From NCBI GenBank assembly GCA_012845835.1, contig JABAKD010000001.1:5028976-5092975 (forward strand): a DNA stretch of 64,000 nucleotides, written 5' to 3'. The notes below the pieces were generated by a model that was given only the letters and a program-made list of their open reading frames with translations, had not been told where the DNA came from and did not search any database. The translations under genes were made by a program, and so were the position numbers. Shown here one piece after another: positions 54,576-64,000 of the stretch. Source of the stretch: Undaria pinnatifida (Eukaryota; Sar; Phaeophyceae; Laminariales; Alariaceae). The number at the start of each line of letters is the position of its first letter. The stretch's first letter is position 1.

Positions 54576-56150
54576 GTCTCAAGAGGGGGGAGTTTACCGA
54601 GGCGAGATGACCGAGGCTCGCGGAGCCTTGCTCGGCCATCGCCTGCATCACAACCGCCCGAGCATCCAACCAAGGGTCGACCGCAACGAATCGCAAGGCA
54701 CCCGAACGTACGCCATCAAACGCCCCTTGTACACGCAGCAAGTCAGCCGGCAACTCACTAACACGCACACAAGAAACCGTACCTTTCTCGCCGAAGGGAA
54801 CCGAGCCCGGAGCCACCGCCACGCGAGCACGCCCCACACCCCTATCGCCAGCTAAAGCTACCAACGCACGCCCACGCAGCCCCCCTCCTACACCTTGGGT
54901 GGCCGGCCGGGCACCCGTTCCCCCGCTGGCCCCCGGCGCCGTCACCGCTCTACCAACGGCAAGCTCAGCAGCCGCCCCCCCAGGTGTTGGCCCAACCGAC
55001 AGGAAGGGACCGTGTCCTCATCCAGAACCAGCGCCGCCACTACCACCCCCGGACCCACCGCGGGGCTCTGAGCGCAGCACCGCCCGCGACCCACCAGCCG
55101 GCGCCGCCGAACTGCCACTGTCGCGAAGAGCATCAGGTGAGGTGGCGTCGAGGGCGCGCCGCGGAGCCAGAGAGCAGGATAATATTGCCGGTTGCTTGGT
55201 TTTGCTTGGGTGTGCTGGCGTAGGTCGGCAGACGCTGCCGTGAAGGCGGCATCGATCGTTGCCACCCTCTCCCGGCAATGGCGGTCGCCGTCGCTGTCGA
55301 GGGAAAACCCACCAGACAGGACCGCCACAAGAGCCTGGCGCAAGAAATCGAGGCGGTCAGCGACCATCAGCAGGTGTTTGACCATCCCTTCCGCGCGCGG
55401 CCCGTACGCACGAACGTCAAAGTCACTGATCGGGCGGAGCTGGGTAGCCACTGACGTCGTGACGTTGACGTCCTCGCCTACGAAGGACTGGATATCCGCT
55501 GCCGAGTCGCCAATGTTGGGAGGTATGCGCCCGCGGAGCACCCAATGTTTTCTGGACGCCATATTTTTCCATAGCGCAGTGTCGTCAGTTAACTGCGACC
55601 TTTGGACGTGGCGCTCTCTCGCGTCCCCACTGTCCCGCGGGGCCGGCTGCTGATCGGCAAAGTTGTCTTTAAACTGCTGGAGCATGGCCTCGACGTGCTC
55701 GGTTTTAGACGCGCCACCAGCCACCGCATCCTGCAGGGTTTTAAAGGAGGCCAGCAGTTGTTCCATCGTCGACTTGAGGCGGAACACATCTCCGTCTATC
55801 CGAGCAAACTCGCCAGACACCTGCCCTTGCCAGCGCAGAACTTCAGCCTATATTACCCCCGCAGCCTCGGACACAGCGGGACTGGGGCTGAGCAAAGATG
55901 GTGCCGCGGTGGCAGACGCAGCAGTAGCAGCAGCCGAAGCGGCTGCGGCACGGCGACCTTCGGACTCAGCTTGCACAGCAGCCAGAGCTTCGGCACGGCG
56001 TTTGTCGACCCCAGCTTGCACAGCGTCGACAGCAGCATGAGCCTCGACTCGAGCAGCAGCCGAGGCGGCCTGATTAGGACCGCATACAGCAGCAGCCACG
56101 AGAGCTTCAGCCTCCGGTGACTTGCACTTCTCCATCGTCGGGGAGTGCAC
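54576..56150 (-). pseudogene. E2 gag, broken
   Basis: It begins at ATG 56150 with the Ala-rich coiled-coil start. A TAG near 55846 replaces the Ser codon before AEVLRWQGQVSGEF, and the frame then continues at 55820. It carries about 500 bp absent from E1 (GPRAEGMVKHLLMVADRLDF, ALVAVLSGGFSLDSDGD), so this copy preserves the longer gag. Further frame changes follow near 55230 and 54940. The end (VSELPADLLRVQGAFDG) and the abrupt join to RT sequence are shared with E1. Confidence 0.8.
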
Positions 56151-56174
56151 GAACTTAAACTAGCCTTAAACTAG

Positions 56175-56385
56175 AACTTAAACTAGTCTGTATCACACCT
56201 TGGACCTGTAAGCTCTGACTCTGCTCCCCTACGCGCTCCGCGTGCAGGTCGTCGCCTACACGGCTGGGCCAGGTGTGCCCAATGCTATCGCTCATACGAC
56301 TATGAATTACCGCATTGATCTGATTGGTCAAACTTCTTACGTACGTACAAAACCCATATTTTCTCATACTTCGATAATATTCTGC
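56175..56385 (-). repeat. E2 split repeat A1 (5' end)
   Basis: The 211-bp 5' terminal repeat is preceded inside by a short stutter of TTAAACTAG (56155-56180). It pairs with A2'. Confidence 0.9.
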
Positions 56386-56621
56386 TTTTACTTCACCGTT
56401 TTGTCGGGCGCAGCTGTGGAAGCGATACCCCGAAAGAGTGGAAAACATTGCAAAACAGCAGTAAAACAGTAGTATACACACAGACAGGTAGGTGGACCCC
56501 CCCCTCCCCGCGCGCAAAGTACTGCCAAGCGTTGCGGCACTACATCAGCGGGATGCCAACACGACAACACCAACTTCTTAAGCAATACAGCACGGGGGAA
56601 AGAAAGGCGATCTAGCACTCC

Positions 56622-57049
56622 TCAGACGCCCTGTTGTACTTCAGAAGGGCCGACGCCGCAATGCGGTCTATAATAATAATAGCACTTCTCCTGCCTAGAG
56701 TCCATGCAAGCACGAAGGATAGAAAACACCCGTTCCATGAAAGCGGACGAGGGTTGGATCAAGGCTGCGTCTTTGGCTACATTGTACCAAGCAGGAAGTT
56801 TAAGCCTGTTGTCATGCCAGAAAGCCCACAAGTCGTATCCAGCATCCGTCTCAGCCGCCGCAACGTTGTACGCATCCATCTCTGCTACGAGGGCCTCGAC
56901 ATTGGTTGGTTTCACGAAGGCGCTTGGCGCTACGTATTTAAGAACACCCTCCTTAGTATCTCGTCTGTCGTTCTGTCTTACTCCGGAGTATATGGGTAGT
57001 TTTGTGAAGACCCACAGAAAGTCGAACGATTGAGCATCAGGCGCCATAA
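56622..57049 (-). pseudogene. hAT transposase C-terminal fragment
   Basis: The frame has FWHDNRLKLPAWYNVAKD followed by IQPSSAFMERVFSILRACM. LPxWxxxA..x..PSSAxxERVFS is the hallmark of the hAT C-terminal dimerisation domain. About 140 codons are present. Upstream sequence (the catalytic DDE part) is missing: the fragment starts where the LTR element inserted (57050), and no hAT sequence is seen beyond that element at 62343 onward. It reads KYVAPSAFVKPTNVEALVAE before the domain. Confidence 0.8.
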
Positions 57050-57773
57050 TGTGGTAATAAGTCATAAGTCATTTGATAATTTGATAAAGAAAGTCAAAAG
57101 CTCATAACGTAAGTTGAGAATTCAGGTTCGGAATAGATCCAAGGAAGGTTAAGACACCTACATACGAGTACCTGGCGTTGGAGTTGACCTTCGCTCGTAG
57201 TTGTGGGTAGATCTTGGAGTAGGATATGGATCCATCTGGGTAGCTGGAATAATCACGGGTTTTTGGTAGGTGGAAAGGTCGTCGTTGGGTACTGCGTGGA
57301 TTCCAAGAAGAAGTTGAGAAGGATATGAAAGTCGTGGTACAGAACTGATTGCCAACAAGTAGTTGTAAGGTCGGTAAGTTTTGAGAGCAGATTTCCCGGG
57401 GTTTGTCGTGGTTGCCCTTTCATGTCAGAAGCTCGCTGGGTGTCGCTTGGAGCCGTCTCGAGTCGATGCACGATATGGCAAGCCACCGGGGTCGGGTGAG
57501 ACTGATGTAAGCGAGTATCAGGCGAAAGCAGTCAGTACGTGACGGATTGGTAGGCGGACAAAAGCAGTGAAGAAGGATAAATGATGCTCAATTACACACG
57601 ATCCATCAATCATATTTCTTGACCAGTTCTCGAAGCCAGAACAAGCATTTATTTCGTCAGATGGAAGAACCTGCAGATATTGTATGGAATGAGTTTGGAC
57701 AGCTAGCGAGCATACAGCAGTCTCGCGAGTGAGATTCACCAGACCGCGTGAGCCGAGTCCAGTTCTTATTACA
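57050..57773 (+). repeat. 5' LTR
   Basis: The 724-bp LTR differs from the 3' copy by C/G at about 57102 and an AG/AAA difference near its end. Minus-strand open frames inside both copies (for example one starting MACHIVHRLETAPSD) are identical and probably incidental. Confidence 0.9.
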
Positions 57774-57790
57774 TTGGCGTTGTCCTGTGA
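57774..57790 (+). promoter_or_regulatory. Candidate primer-binding site
   Basis: TTGGCGTTGTCCTGTGA lies directly after the LTR. TGG at this place is the usual complement of a tRNA CCA end. The tRNA was not identified. Confidence 0.5.
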
Positions 57791-60700
57791 TGCCGTCTGT
57801 TGAGATACATGCTTGCAAAACGCTTCGAGATCTGAACTGCACTGAAAAATGAGACGATCGGATGTACGTGTCTTCGTACCCTGGTGCGTCGTACGACCGG
57901 CAATTTTTTTTCTTCGCAATCAAACTGTTCCGCTTTGCTTTTCGAGTGACCACAACGGGCGTAAATGTAAGGAACAAAAAGATGCTCATATTAAATCACT
58001 GTATGGCGCCTATGTTTCTGTCCACCGTCGTACATGTCATACCCTGCATTGCCCTCCTTGCCGCTCGACGCTGCTGCTGCTGCTGCCGTGCGAGTGCGTT
58101 CTCGGTTACATCACCTTAGCCCTTCCTCCATAGCAGTTTTCTCACTCCCACGCGCCCGTCAGTGCGTTGGTTTTACCGTATCATGACGATCTGACGGCCT
58201 TCTATTCGTCGCACCTGGTGGCCAAGGTGGTACCAGGCACATCCCCAGTTCAGCATGCACTGGGCGCTGCGAAACCATTCTTTTTTTTTCGTGGATCTAG
58301 GATTGTGTGCAACAAAACAGAGTGATGCTTTTGCAGGCAGCCAACTTGCACCAGTCATCGATAGTGTTGAGTAGCCGTAGACCGTGATTCGAGGGCCACC
58401 TGGGGCGATACATCCCGTCTTCTTCCGCCTCTCCGATCATTGTTTGTGACCGCCGATTCCTGTAGAGTAGATAATCCAAAATGTGCGGTATCGTCTTGCC
58501 CCTCGATCGGGACTTCCGATATCGTACAGAACCGTGTGACGGAATAATTCGGGTACCTTGGACCAGAGTTTTCATGGGCCCCTTAACTACAGTGTTTTGT
58601 TTTTCCGTTGTACAGCAGGAAGCCGACGAAAACAGGAGTCATGACCTCGATTCGTCATCAGCTTCACGAATTTTTGCATGGATGAGCCGTGTATCAATTC
58701 CCCAGTAGGCTGAAGAAAGAAATTCAGTAGGAGACGTGGAAAATCTCCGGTCGTTTTGATCACACCATTAAGTTAGGCGCTTTAGGCAGTGCGAACACTT
58801 GTAGCAAACGAGGTTCGCCCATTGCGTCTCCCCGTTTCCAGGGTAGGAAACCAGGTACCCGTGGCAAGGTACCTCGTTTTGGTGAGCTACAGCTAGGTGT
58901 TGGTTATGGCAGCATATCAAAATACTGTAGTGTTGCACCCCCAGAATTTTGTCGCCCATCACCAACGAGCCCAAGAGGTGATCCCGACATCCACGTACGT
59001 TTCCTCACCGGTTATGCCCGTTACAGTACCGGTATCGCCTGTGATGGCCCTTCAACAGCGTACGCAAATCTGTTCAATCGAAGATGTAGCCCCGCGCCTT
59101 CCTTACCGGTTGTTTCAGGACAAGAAATAAGATTGCCTGTATGGTCAAGCAGTTTGTCTGGAGGATGTTAGATTCCTCGGACCAAGATCGTTGTAACCGT
59201 TTGTTTGTTTTTTCTGACGAAGATTGTTGTACATAGCCGATTGCATTTTTTTATTCCTCCGACCAAGATTGTTGTAGCTGTTTTTTTTTTTTTTTTTCCG
59301 CATGCCATTATTTGCTTGGGGGGTGATTTCAGTAAGCCCCTCTTATTAACAACACTTACTCGTCAAAGTACACGCAGGGTCGCATGCACGACGTTCGCCC
59401 CTGGCAACTCTTTGATAAGTATGATTTTTTTAGTCGACGATTGCAGACGAGGCAGTCTCGATTCAAACAATCATATAACAAACCACGTCGGCCGAGCCTG
59501 TAGCAACGACGGTATCAGCTGGCCGGTAACGCCTGTGCGGTCGCTTTAAAGCACGCACACGCCCATTCTATCGGTCGTGGCGGCTCCGCGCCGCCCTTGT
59601 CGGAATTCTCAGAAAAAGCGATTTGGTTCCCTGTCTGGCAGATGTCTCATCCAGAGCATGTAGACAGCAGGTAGACCTCCCTGACTCTAAGATAGAGGTG
59701 CCTGATTTCTTATCTGAATTCCAACATTTCTGGGAGGAAAAATCAACTTCGCCCTTTCCCCCCAAACAACCCATGTCCGAATTCACGCCGGGCCTCAGGC
59801 CAAACGCACATACCCCGGCATAGCTTTTCATTGACACGGGTTCCCCACAGCAGTATTTTGTACAAGTATGTTCTCTCATAGTGGAGTCCGCCCGAAGAAT
59901 TGACTGACGCACGTAAATGTCAATTGCTTTTTCCCCCTTTACTTTCTAACAGCAATTAGCAGTTACTACTACTCTGTTGTGCGTCTCAATACGCTGTGTT
60001 GTTTTTGGTAAAAACGTCTCTGGCTTAGAAGACGTTCTTCAGCAACGATGAGCGCAGTTCGATCATTGCGTGCCGAGTCTACTGCAATCCACAGACCCGC
60101 CTGTTGGATAATTGGCAGCTCATCGGTTCCTGACACCACCATTCACGTCTGTCAGGTTTAGCCAAAGAAGTATGGTAGGATAAGGATTTCGGTTTCCGTC
60201 ACACCACTATTACAACGCTTCGATTGATGCTCGTGCAACAATGTCACCCGCGGGCATTAGTCGAACGATATTTTTGGTAGACGGGTATGTCAGCGAGAGT
60301 AAATCAGAATCGTGGATATGCCGAAGTATAGTACTGCGTAAAGCCGCGAGACGTCGCGCGCGGAAAACAACCGTTGTTATGCCGCTGAGTCCCTCCCGCT
60401 GCCATTTTAGTTGGGGGGGAGAGTATCGTTCGACTTTCCACATCCGTTGCAGGAAATAATGAACTAGCTCATGTATTATAATCGTATATGGATAACCGGG
60501 TTTGGAGTCCGAGACGAATACAACTCACTGTGAGATTGTCAGATACTCTTTAGTTTTTGGTGTGCCGAAGCTGTAACATCGCCCATGTAGGATCCGATAA
60601 CAGGTGTTCCCGAACGCACCCACGCCTTGTCGCACAGCGTGCAGAACATCGGGGGCCTAGCACTGTTTTGCTGCCTGACAGGTTACGTCCTTACCCCAGG

Positions 60701-61600
60701 GCATCAGAAACCGGCAAGACACGTTTGACGAAAGGCGTGAAGAAGCTCGCACTATTTCATGGTGGATACTGGAGGACGACGGCTCGAACACGTCCCCAGC
60801 GCCTCGTTGGAAGGGGACACCAGATCACCCTACGCCGCCATCTTTTTTGTTTTGTGTTGTTTTGTTTAGGGTTGTATGGTTGTTTTTTAAGGGGCGTTGC
60901 AAGTAAAGAAAGTAAATGGTAGACAGGCATGGGCGCAGCGCTATCGTTGCGAAGATAACCAGTTATCCGGTGTTTCTTTTGGGAGAAAAATGTTCAGAGA
61001 TCCATGTTTTCTTTCGATGAAAGACGGGTTTGTGCTTGGGTAGGCCGCTAGGAAGTTACCTGGATCGCGAGGATGGGATGAATCCTGGGTGGGCCGGAGG
61101 CATAGTAACGATAGTATTGAAACGGTTGCCTCCACGCCCTCCGATTTCGTTGAGGCCGCCGTTCGGGGAAGCATTGGGGATTTGGAATCGCTCGCATCAA
61201 CGCCCCCAGGTTTCGTTGAGGCTGTCGTTTCCGAAAAAGAGTGGGATTGAATTCCGGTTTCATCGTCGCATTGGCGAATTGACCATGTTGAAGTATCGAG
61301 GAAAATTCTCAGCTTGCCACCCCACGCTACTTTGAGGGGCATGGGTGAGTAGGGAAAAGCTTGGATTTTACCTTGTGCTTCGGTTAGCGCTCAGAGCGAG
61401 ACTTTTCTGTCGTTCTGTCTTGATCGAATGTTCAGTCTGGGTGGTCATTCAAGTTTTTGTTCGGGTCGCGTTGAGTTCATTAAACGTCTCAGTGATGCAC
61501 ACGTATGATTGCCATCAAATCAACTGCGTGGGATTACTGTGATGACTTCTTACCTTGCGGTAATTGCTTTTGAGTAGCAAACTGTTTGGGTTGCTACTAA
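57791..61600 (+). other. LTR element interior
   Basis: Short plus-strand frames only. At about 59829 the sequence reads FIDTGSPQQYF after a stop, which could be a decayed aspartic-protease motif. Near 61100-61240 one frame reads TVASTPSDFVEAAV then ESLASTPPGFVEAVV, a small repeated motif, and continues after a stop as HWRIDHVEVSRKILSLPPHA. I recognise no RT or integrase. Poly-T runs lie near 59280. Confidence 0.4.
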
Positions 61601-61614
61601 AAAGCAGGGTGGGC
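61600..61614 (+). promoter_or_regulatory. Candidate polypurine tract
   Basis: AAAAAGCAGGGTGGG lies four bases before the 3' LTR. One T interrupts the purines. Confidence 0.5.
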
Positions 61615-61617
61615 CAA

Positions 61618-62342
61618 TGTGGTAATAAGTCATAAGTCATTTGATAATTTGATAAAGAAAGTCAAAAGCTGATAACGTAAGTTGAGAATTCAGGTTCGGA
61701 ATAGATCCAAGGAAGGTTAAGACACCTACATACGAGTACCTGGCGTTGGAGTTGACCTTCGCTCGTAGTTGTGGGTAGATCTTGGAGTAGGATATGGATC
61801 CATCTGGGTAGCTGGAATAATCACGGGTTTTTGGTAGGTGGAAAGGTCGTCGTTGGGTACTGCGTGGATTCCAAGAAGAAGTTGAGAAGGATATGAAAGT
61901 CGTGGTACAGAACTGATTGCCAACAAGTAGTTGTAAGGTCGGTAAGTTTTGAGAGCAGATTTCCCGGGGTTTGTCGTGGTTGCCCTTTCATGTCAGAAGC
62001 TCGCTGGGTGTCGCTTGGAGCCGTCTCGAGTCGATGCACGATATGGCAAGCCACCGGGGTCGGGTGAGACTGATGTAAGCGAGTATCAGGCGAAAGCAGT
62101 CAGTACGTGACGGATTGGTAGGCGGACAAAAGCAGTGAAGAAGGATAAATGATGCTCAATTACACACGATCCATCAATCATATTTCTTGACCAGTTCTCG
62201 AAGCCAGAACAAGCATTTATTTCGTCAGATGGAAGAACCTGCAGATATTGTATGGAATGAGTTTGGACAGCTAGCGAGCATACAGCAGTCTCGCGAGTGA
62301 GATTCACCAGACCGCGTGAGCCGAGTCCAAATTCTTATTACA
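61618..62342 (+). repeat. 3' LTR
   Basis: The 725-bp LTR is almost identical to 57050-57773. Confidence 0.9.
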
Positions 62343-62563
62343 ATAAATGCCCTCATGCACAGGCATTGTGCTCAATATGGAGCAGTTACAGGCGAATATG
62401 CTCCTTATTGGGCTAAATATGCACAAAATGTGCAGAAGCAATGCTCTTTTTGAATTATGCTTTTCTTATGCCCCAAAATGCCAATTATGCCAAAAGAAAT
62501 GCTAGCATAATGGGCCTAAGCCTAGATCTCACAGGCCCATTATGCCCTTTTTTCCATTTTTTA
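62343..62563. repeat. TTATGC-family relic
   Basis: ATGCTCC, TTATGCC and GCATAATGGGCCTAAGCC words match the element at 41311-42640 (CATTATGCCC..TCCATTTTTTATG). It ends where the Gypsy-like LTR begins. Confidence 0.55.
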
Positions 62564-62775
62564 TGTTTGTGGATACCAGTCCCTATTCCCTAGATTGTAC
62601 CGCCTCCTTATCACTATAATACTTCAAGATCATCCTTGCTCCTCGAGGCAGATTCTGAGGTGTTTCCTCATCGTTGACCCTCGAGCGTGCGGTTGCGCAC
62701 ATAACCCACCTCGGTGTGTCTCCACACCTCCATCTATCTGAGAAAGAAAACCTGCGAAGGGACTACCGTCCCACA
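62564..62775 (+). repeat. Candidate 5' LTR of a Gypsy-like element
   Basis: The 212-bp segment runs from TGTTTGTGG to CGTCCCACA, directly followed by ATTGGCGTCGAGGCAG, which resembles a primer site. The partner LTR would be outside the window, so the boundaries rest on TG..CA ends and the primer-like site only. Confidence 0.5.
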
Positions 62776-62880
62776 ATTGGCGTCGAGGCAGTGAAGCTTG
62801 ATCGGTGCTAGAAACCCCACCGAGAGAGCGGGTAAGCTTCGATTCCAAAAAACACCGCACGTTTGTCCCGCTTGCCATAT

Positions 62881-64000
62881 GGCAGACGGGGCAGACCCCC
62901 CTGGTCCCGGGGATGGTCGTACGGACCCAAACATCCTTCCCCCACGTCTGGAGGGAGGTGGCCTTCCCTCACGTCCTGAGGAAGGATCTTCGAATCAAGA
63001 CCAGGAGGAGGAGGAAGAGGTAGAAGAAGAAACCTACTTCAGCCCCCGCGAGCCGTCACCTGGCCAAGATTCTTCTGAACATGTGAAGAGCAGAGGCGAC
63101 ACCGTTATGGTCGCCACCGTAGTCGTCGAGGGCGTCACCGCCGCCGGTCGTTCTCCCCCGTAGGGAAAGGAGCAGCTGGTGAGGTCTCTTTCCCTCATCA
63201 TATGGTCAGTAGTTCTCAACAACAGCAGTCGCTCGTTAGCGAAAGCAACATTGCTAAGTTGAACGAACTGCTCGATAGGTCGTTGACTGAACAAGGACTT
63301 ACAAGCAATATTGCTGACCTGTTGTCTACGTTGACGGGTAGAGTACAACTAGCTCCGTCTGATTCAAGCAGCCTTAAAATAGGCAGTTCAGTCCCGTCTG
63401 TGTCATCTGTTAACACGAGGATGACAATGTCTGACTTCGGTGCTATCTCCAAGTTTTCAGGAAACGAAAACGACAAGAACAGCATCCTTAATGTCATGTC
63501 ACAGTATGAAGCATTCGTCACCGCGTCGTTAAAGTCACGTCCCGGCGTCACCGAGGACATGATTGATGACCTCCTAGTAACATACTTCATCTTCGTGTTG
63601 AAGAATGAAGCAATCCAGTTTTATACCCAGCTGGTAGGAGGGCAGGTTCCGTGGAGACGTAGTGCTGATGGAGATCGGCAACTGTCAGATACCGAGAGCA
63701 GCAAAAAAAAACGACCTCGTGGGCGGAAATGAAAACTGCTTTTGAAGCGTCGTACTTGTCAGCAGACGCTCTGGCACGCTCAGTAGAGCAGATTGTCACT
63801 CTGACTCAGGGTCCAAATGAGTCAGTAACGTCATACGTAAATCGTCTTAGAGACAGTTTTAACAATTTGAACCGTCAAGTTCAAAAACAACATGTACAGC
63901 CTGTAGAAGCTCTGCAGATCGGAATTTTTGAGCGTGGGTTACGCCCAGAAATTTTGGAACTACAACGCATTGGCCAGTACTGTAAGTCAATGCAGCAGGC
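62881..64000 (+). pseudogene. Gypsy-like gag, broken in two places, runs off the window
   Basis: The frame starts MADGADPPGPGDGRTDP and has an acidic stretch (EEEEEVEEETYFSPREPSP). Near 63080-63100 the reading must change frame into an Arg-rich stretch (RRHRYGRHRSRRGRHRRR), then HMVSSSQQQQSLVSESNIAK. The gag core is ISKFSGNENDKNSILNVMSQ, YEAFVTASLKSRPGV and NEAIQFYTQLV. At a run of nine A near 63703 the frame is lost again; one base on, it resumes as TTSWAEMKTAFEASYL and PNESVTSYVNRLRDSFNNL, typical Ty3/Gypsy retrotransposon gag (family level). The end is outside the window. Confidence 0.75.

Larger units (their letters stand above)
50210..56385 (-). mobile_element. DIRS/Ngaro/PAT-like YR retroelement E2
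   Basis: This is a second, 6.2-kb copy of the E1 family in the same orientation. A1' is 56175-56385, A2' 50936-51146, B1' 51147-51317 and B2' 50210-50380, again with a spacer between A2' and B2'. The bases TTTTAC lie directly outside both ends (50204-50209 and 56386-56391). All coding parts are damaged: gag has a stop and frameshifts, RT is the same amplified remnant as in E1, and the recombinase has lost both ends. Confidence 0.9.
57050..62342 (+). mobile_element. LTR element with near-identical LTRs and no clear pol
   Basis: The LTRs are 57050-57773 and 61618-62342, with TG..CA ends (TGTGGTAATAAG ... CTTATTACA). A 4-bp ATAA flanks both sides (57046-57049 and 62343-62346). A primer-site-like TTGGCGTTGTCC follows the left LTR and the purine run AAAAAGCAGGGTGGG precedes the right one, so it reads on the plus strand. 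The LTRs differ at about three positions, so insertion is recent. The 3.84-kb interior has only short frames. It is a large non-autonomous (LARD-like) element or one with an unrecognised coding region. Confidence 0.8.

Noticed and set aside
57050-62342. Two independent copies of a 725-bp MITE rather than LTRs
   Set aside because: They are in direct orientation, nearly identical, have TG..CA ends, and have primer-site-like and purine-tract-like sequences facing the interior. ATAA lies outside both, which fits one LTR element better.

Overview
The window is eukaryotic nuclear DNA: long introns with GT..AG borders, many micro- and minisatellites, and nested retrotransposons and DNA transposons. 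A low-complexity tyrosine-kinase-like (TKL) kinase, long introns, CTG/CAG arrays and a mix of Copia, DIRS-like, LTR and hAT elements fit a large-genome alga. A brown alga or related stramenopile is my best guess; this is inference, not proof.

Left and centre (about 1-35.1 kb). The only host gene I can reconstruct lies on the minus strand. Nine exons (A at 34969-35090 to I at 3541-3724) join without a stop, and intron phase agrees at all eight junctions. Together they give 977 codons: a low-complexity N-terminal region followed by the N-lobe of a Raf-like TKL protein kinase. The rest of the catalytic domain must lie left of the window. The last intron inside the window is 16.4 kb. It holds a hAT-like non-autonomous element made largely of a GACCCG minisatellite. 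Into this a 6.3-kb Ty1/Copia retrotransposon (7823-14170, minus strand, paired LTRs, GGTCA target duplication) has inserted. GTCAAAG and GAGCTATAG minisatellites, a TIR element and relics of unknown coding sequence fill the remainder.

Middle (35.1-42.6 kb). Here are a terminal-inverted-repeat element encoding a Cys/His-rich domain, CCCGGAACTT minisatellites, a polypurine tract, a poly-C tract and a TTATGC-rich inverted-repeat element. No further host exon could be assigned.

Right (42.7-56.4 kb). Two tyrosine-recombinase (DIRS/Ngaro/PAT-like) retroelements, E1 and E2, lie in the same orientation with split direct repeats, in the array X-E1-X-E2, where X is a 0.7-kb TIR element. Both share the same damage: the first half of reverse transcriptase is missing and a 575-bp segment carrying the YVDD motif is tandemly amplified. 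E1 keeps an open tyrosine recombinase; E2 does not.

Far right (56.6-64 kb). A hAT transposase C-terminus is followed by an LTR element (57050-62342) with nearly identical 724/725-bp LTRs but no recognisable pol. Next come a TTATGC relic and the 5' end of a Gypsy-like element whose gag is broken in two places. Most of the window is layered transposable-element sequence inside and beside one very long kinase gene.
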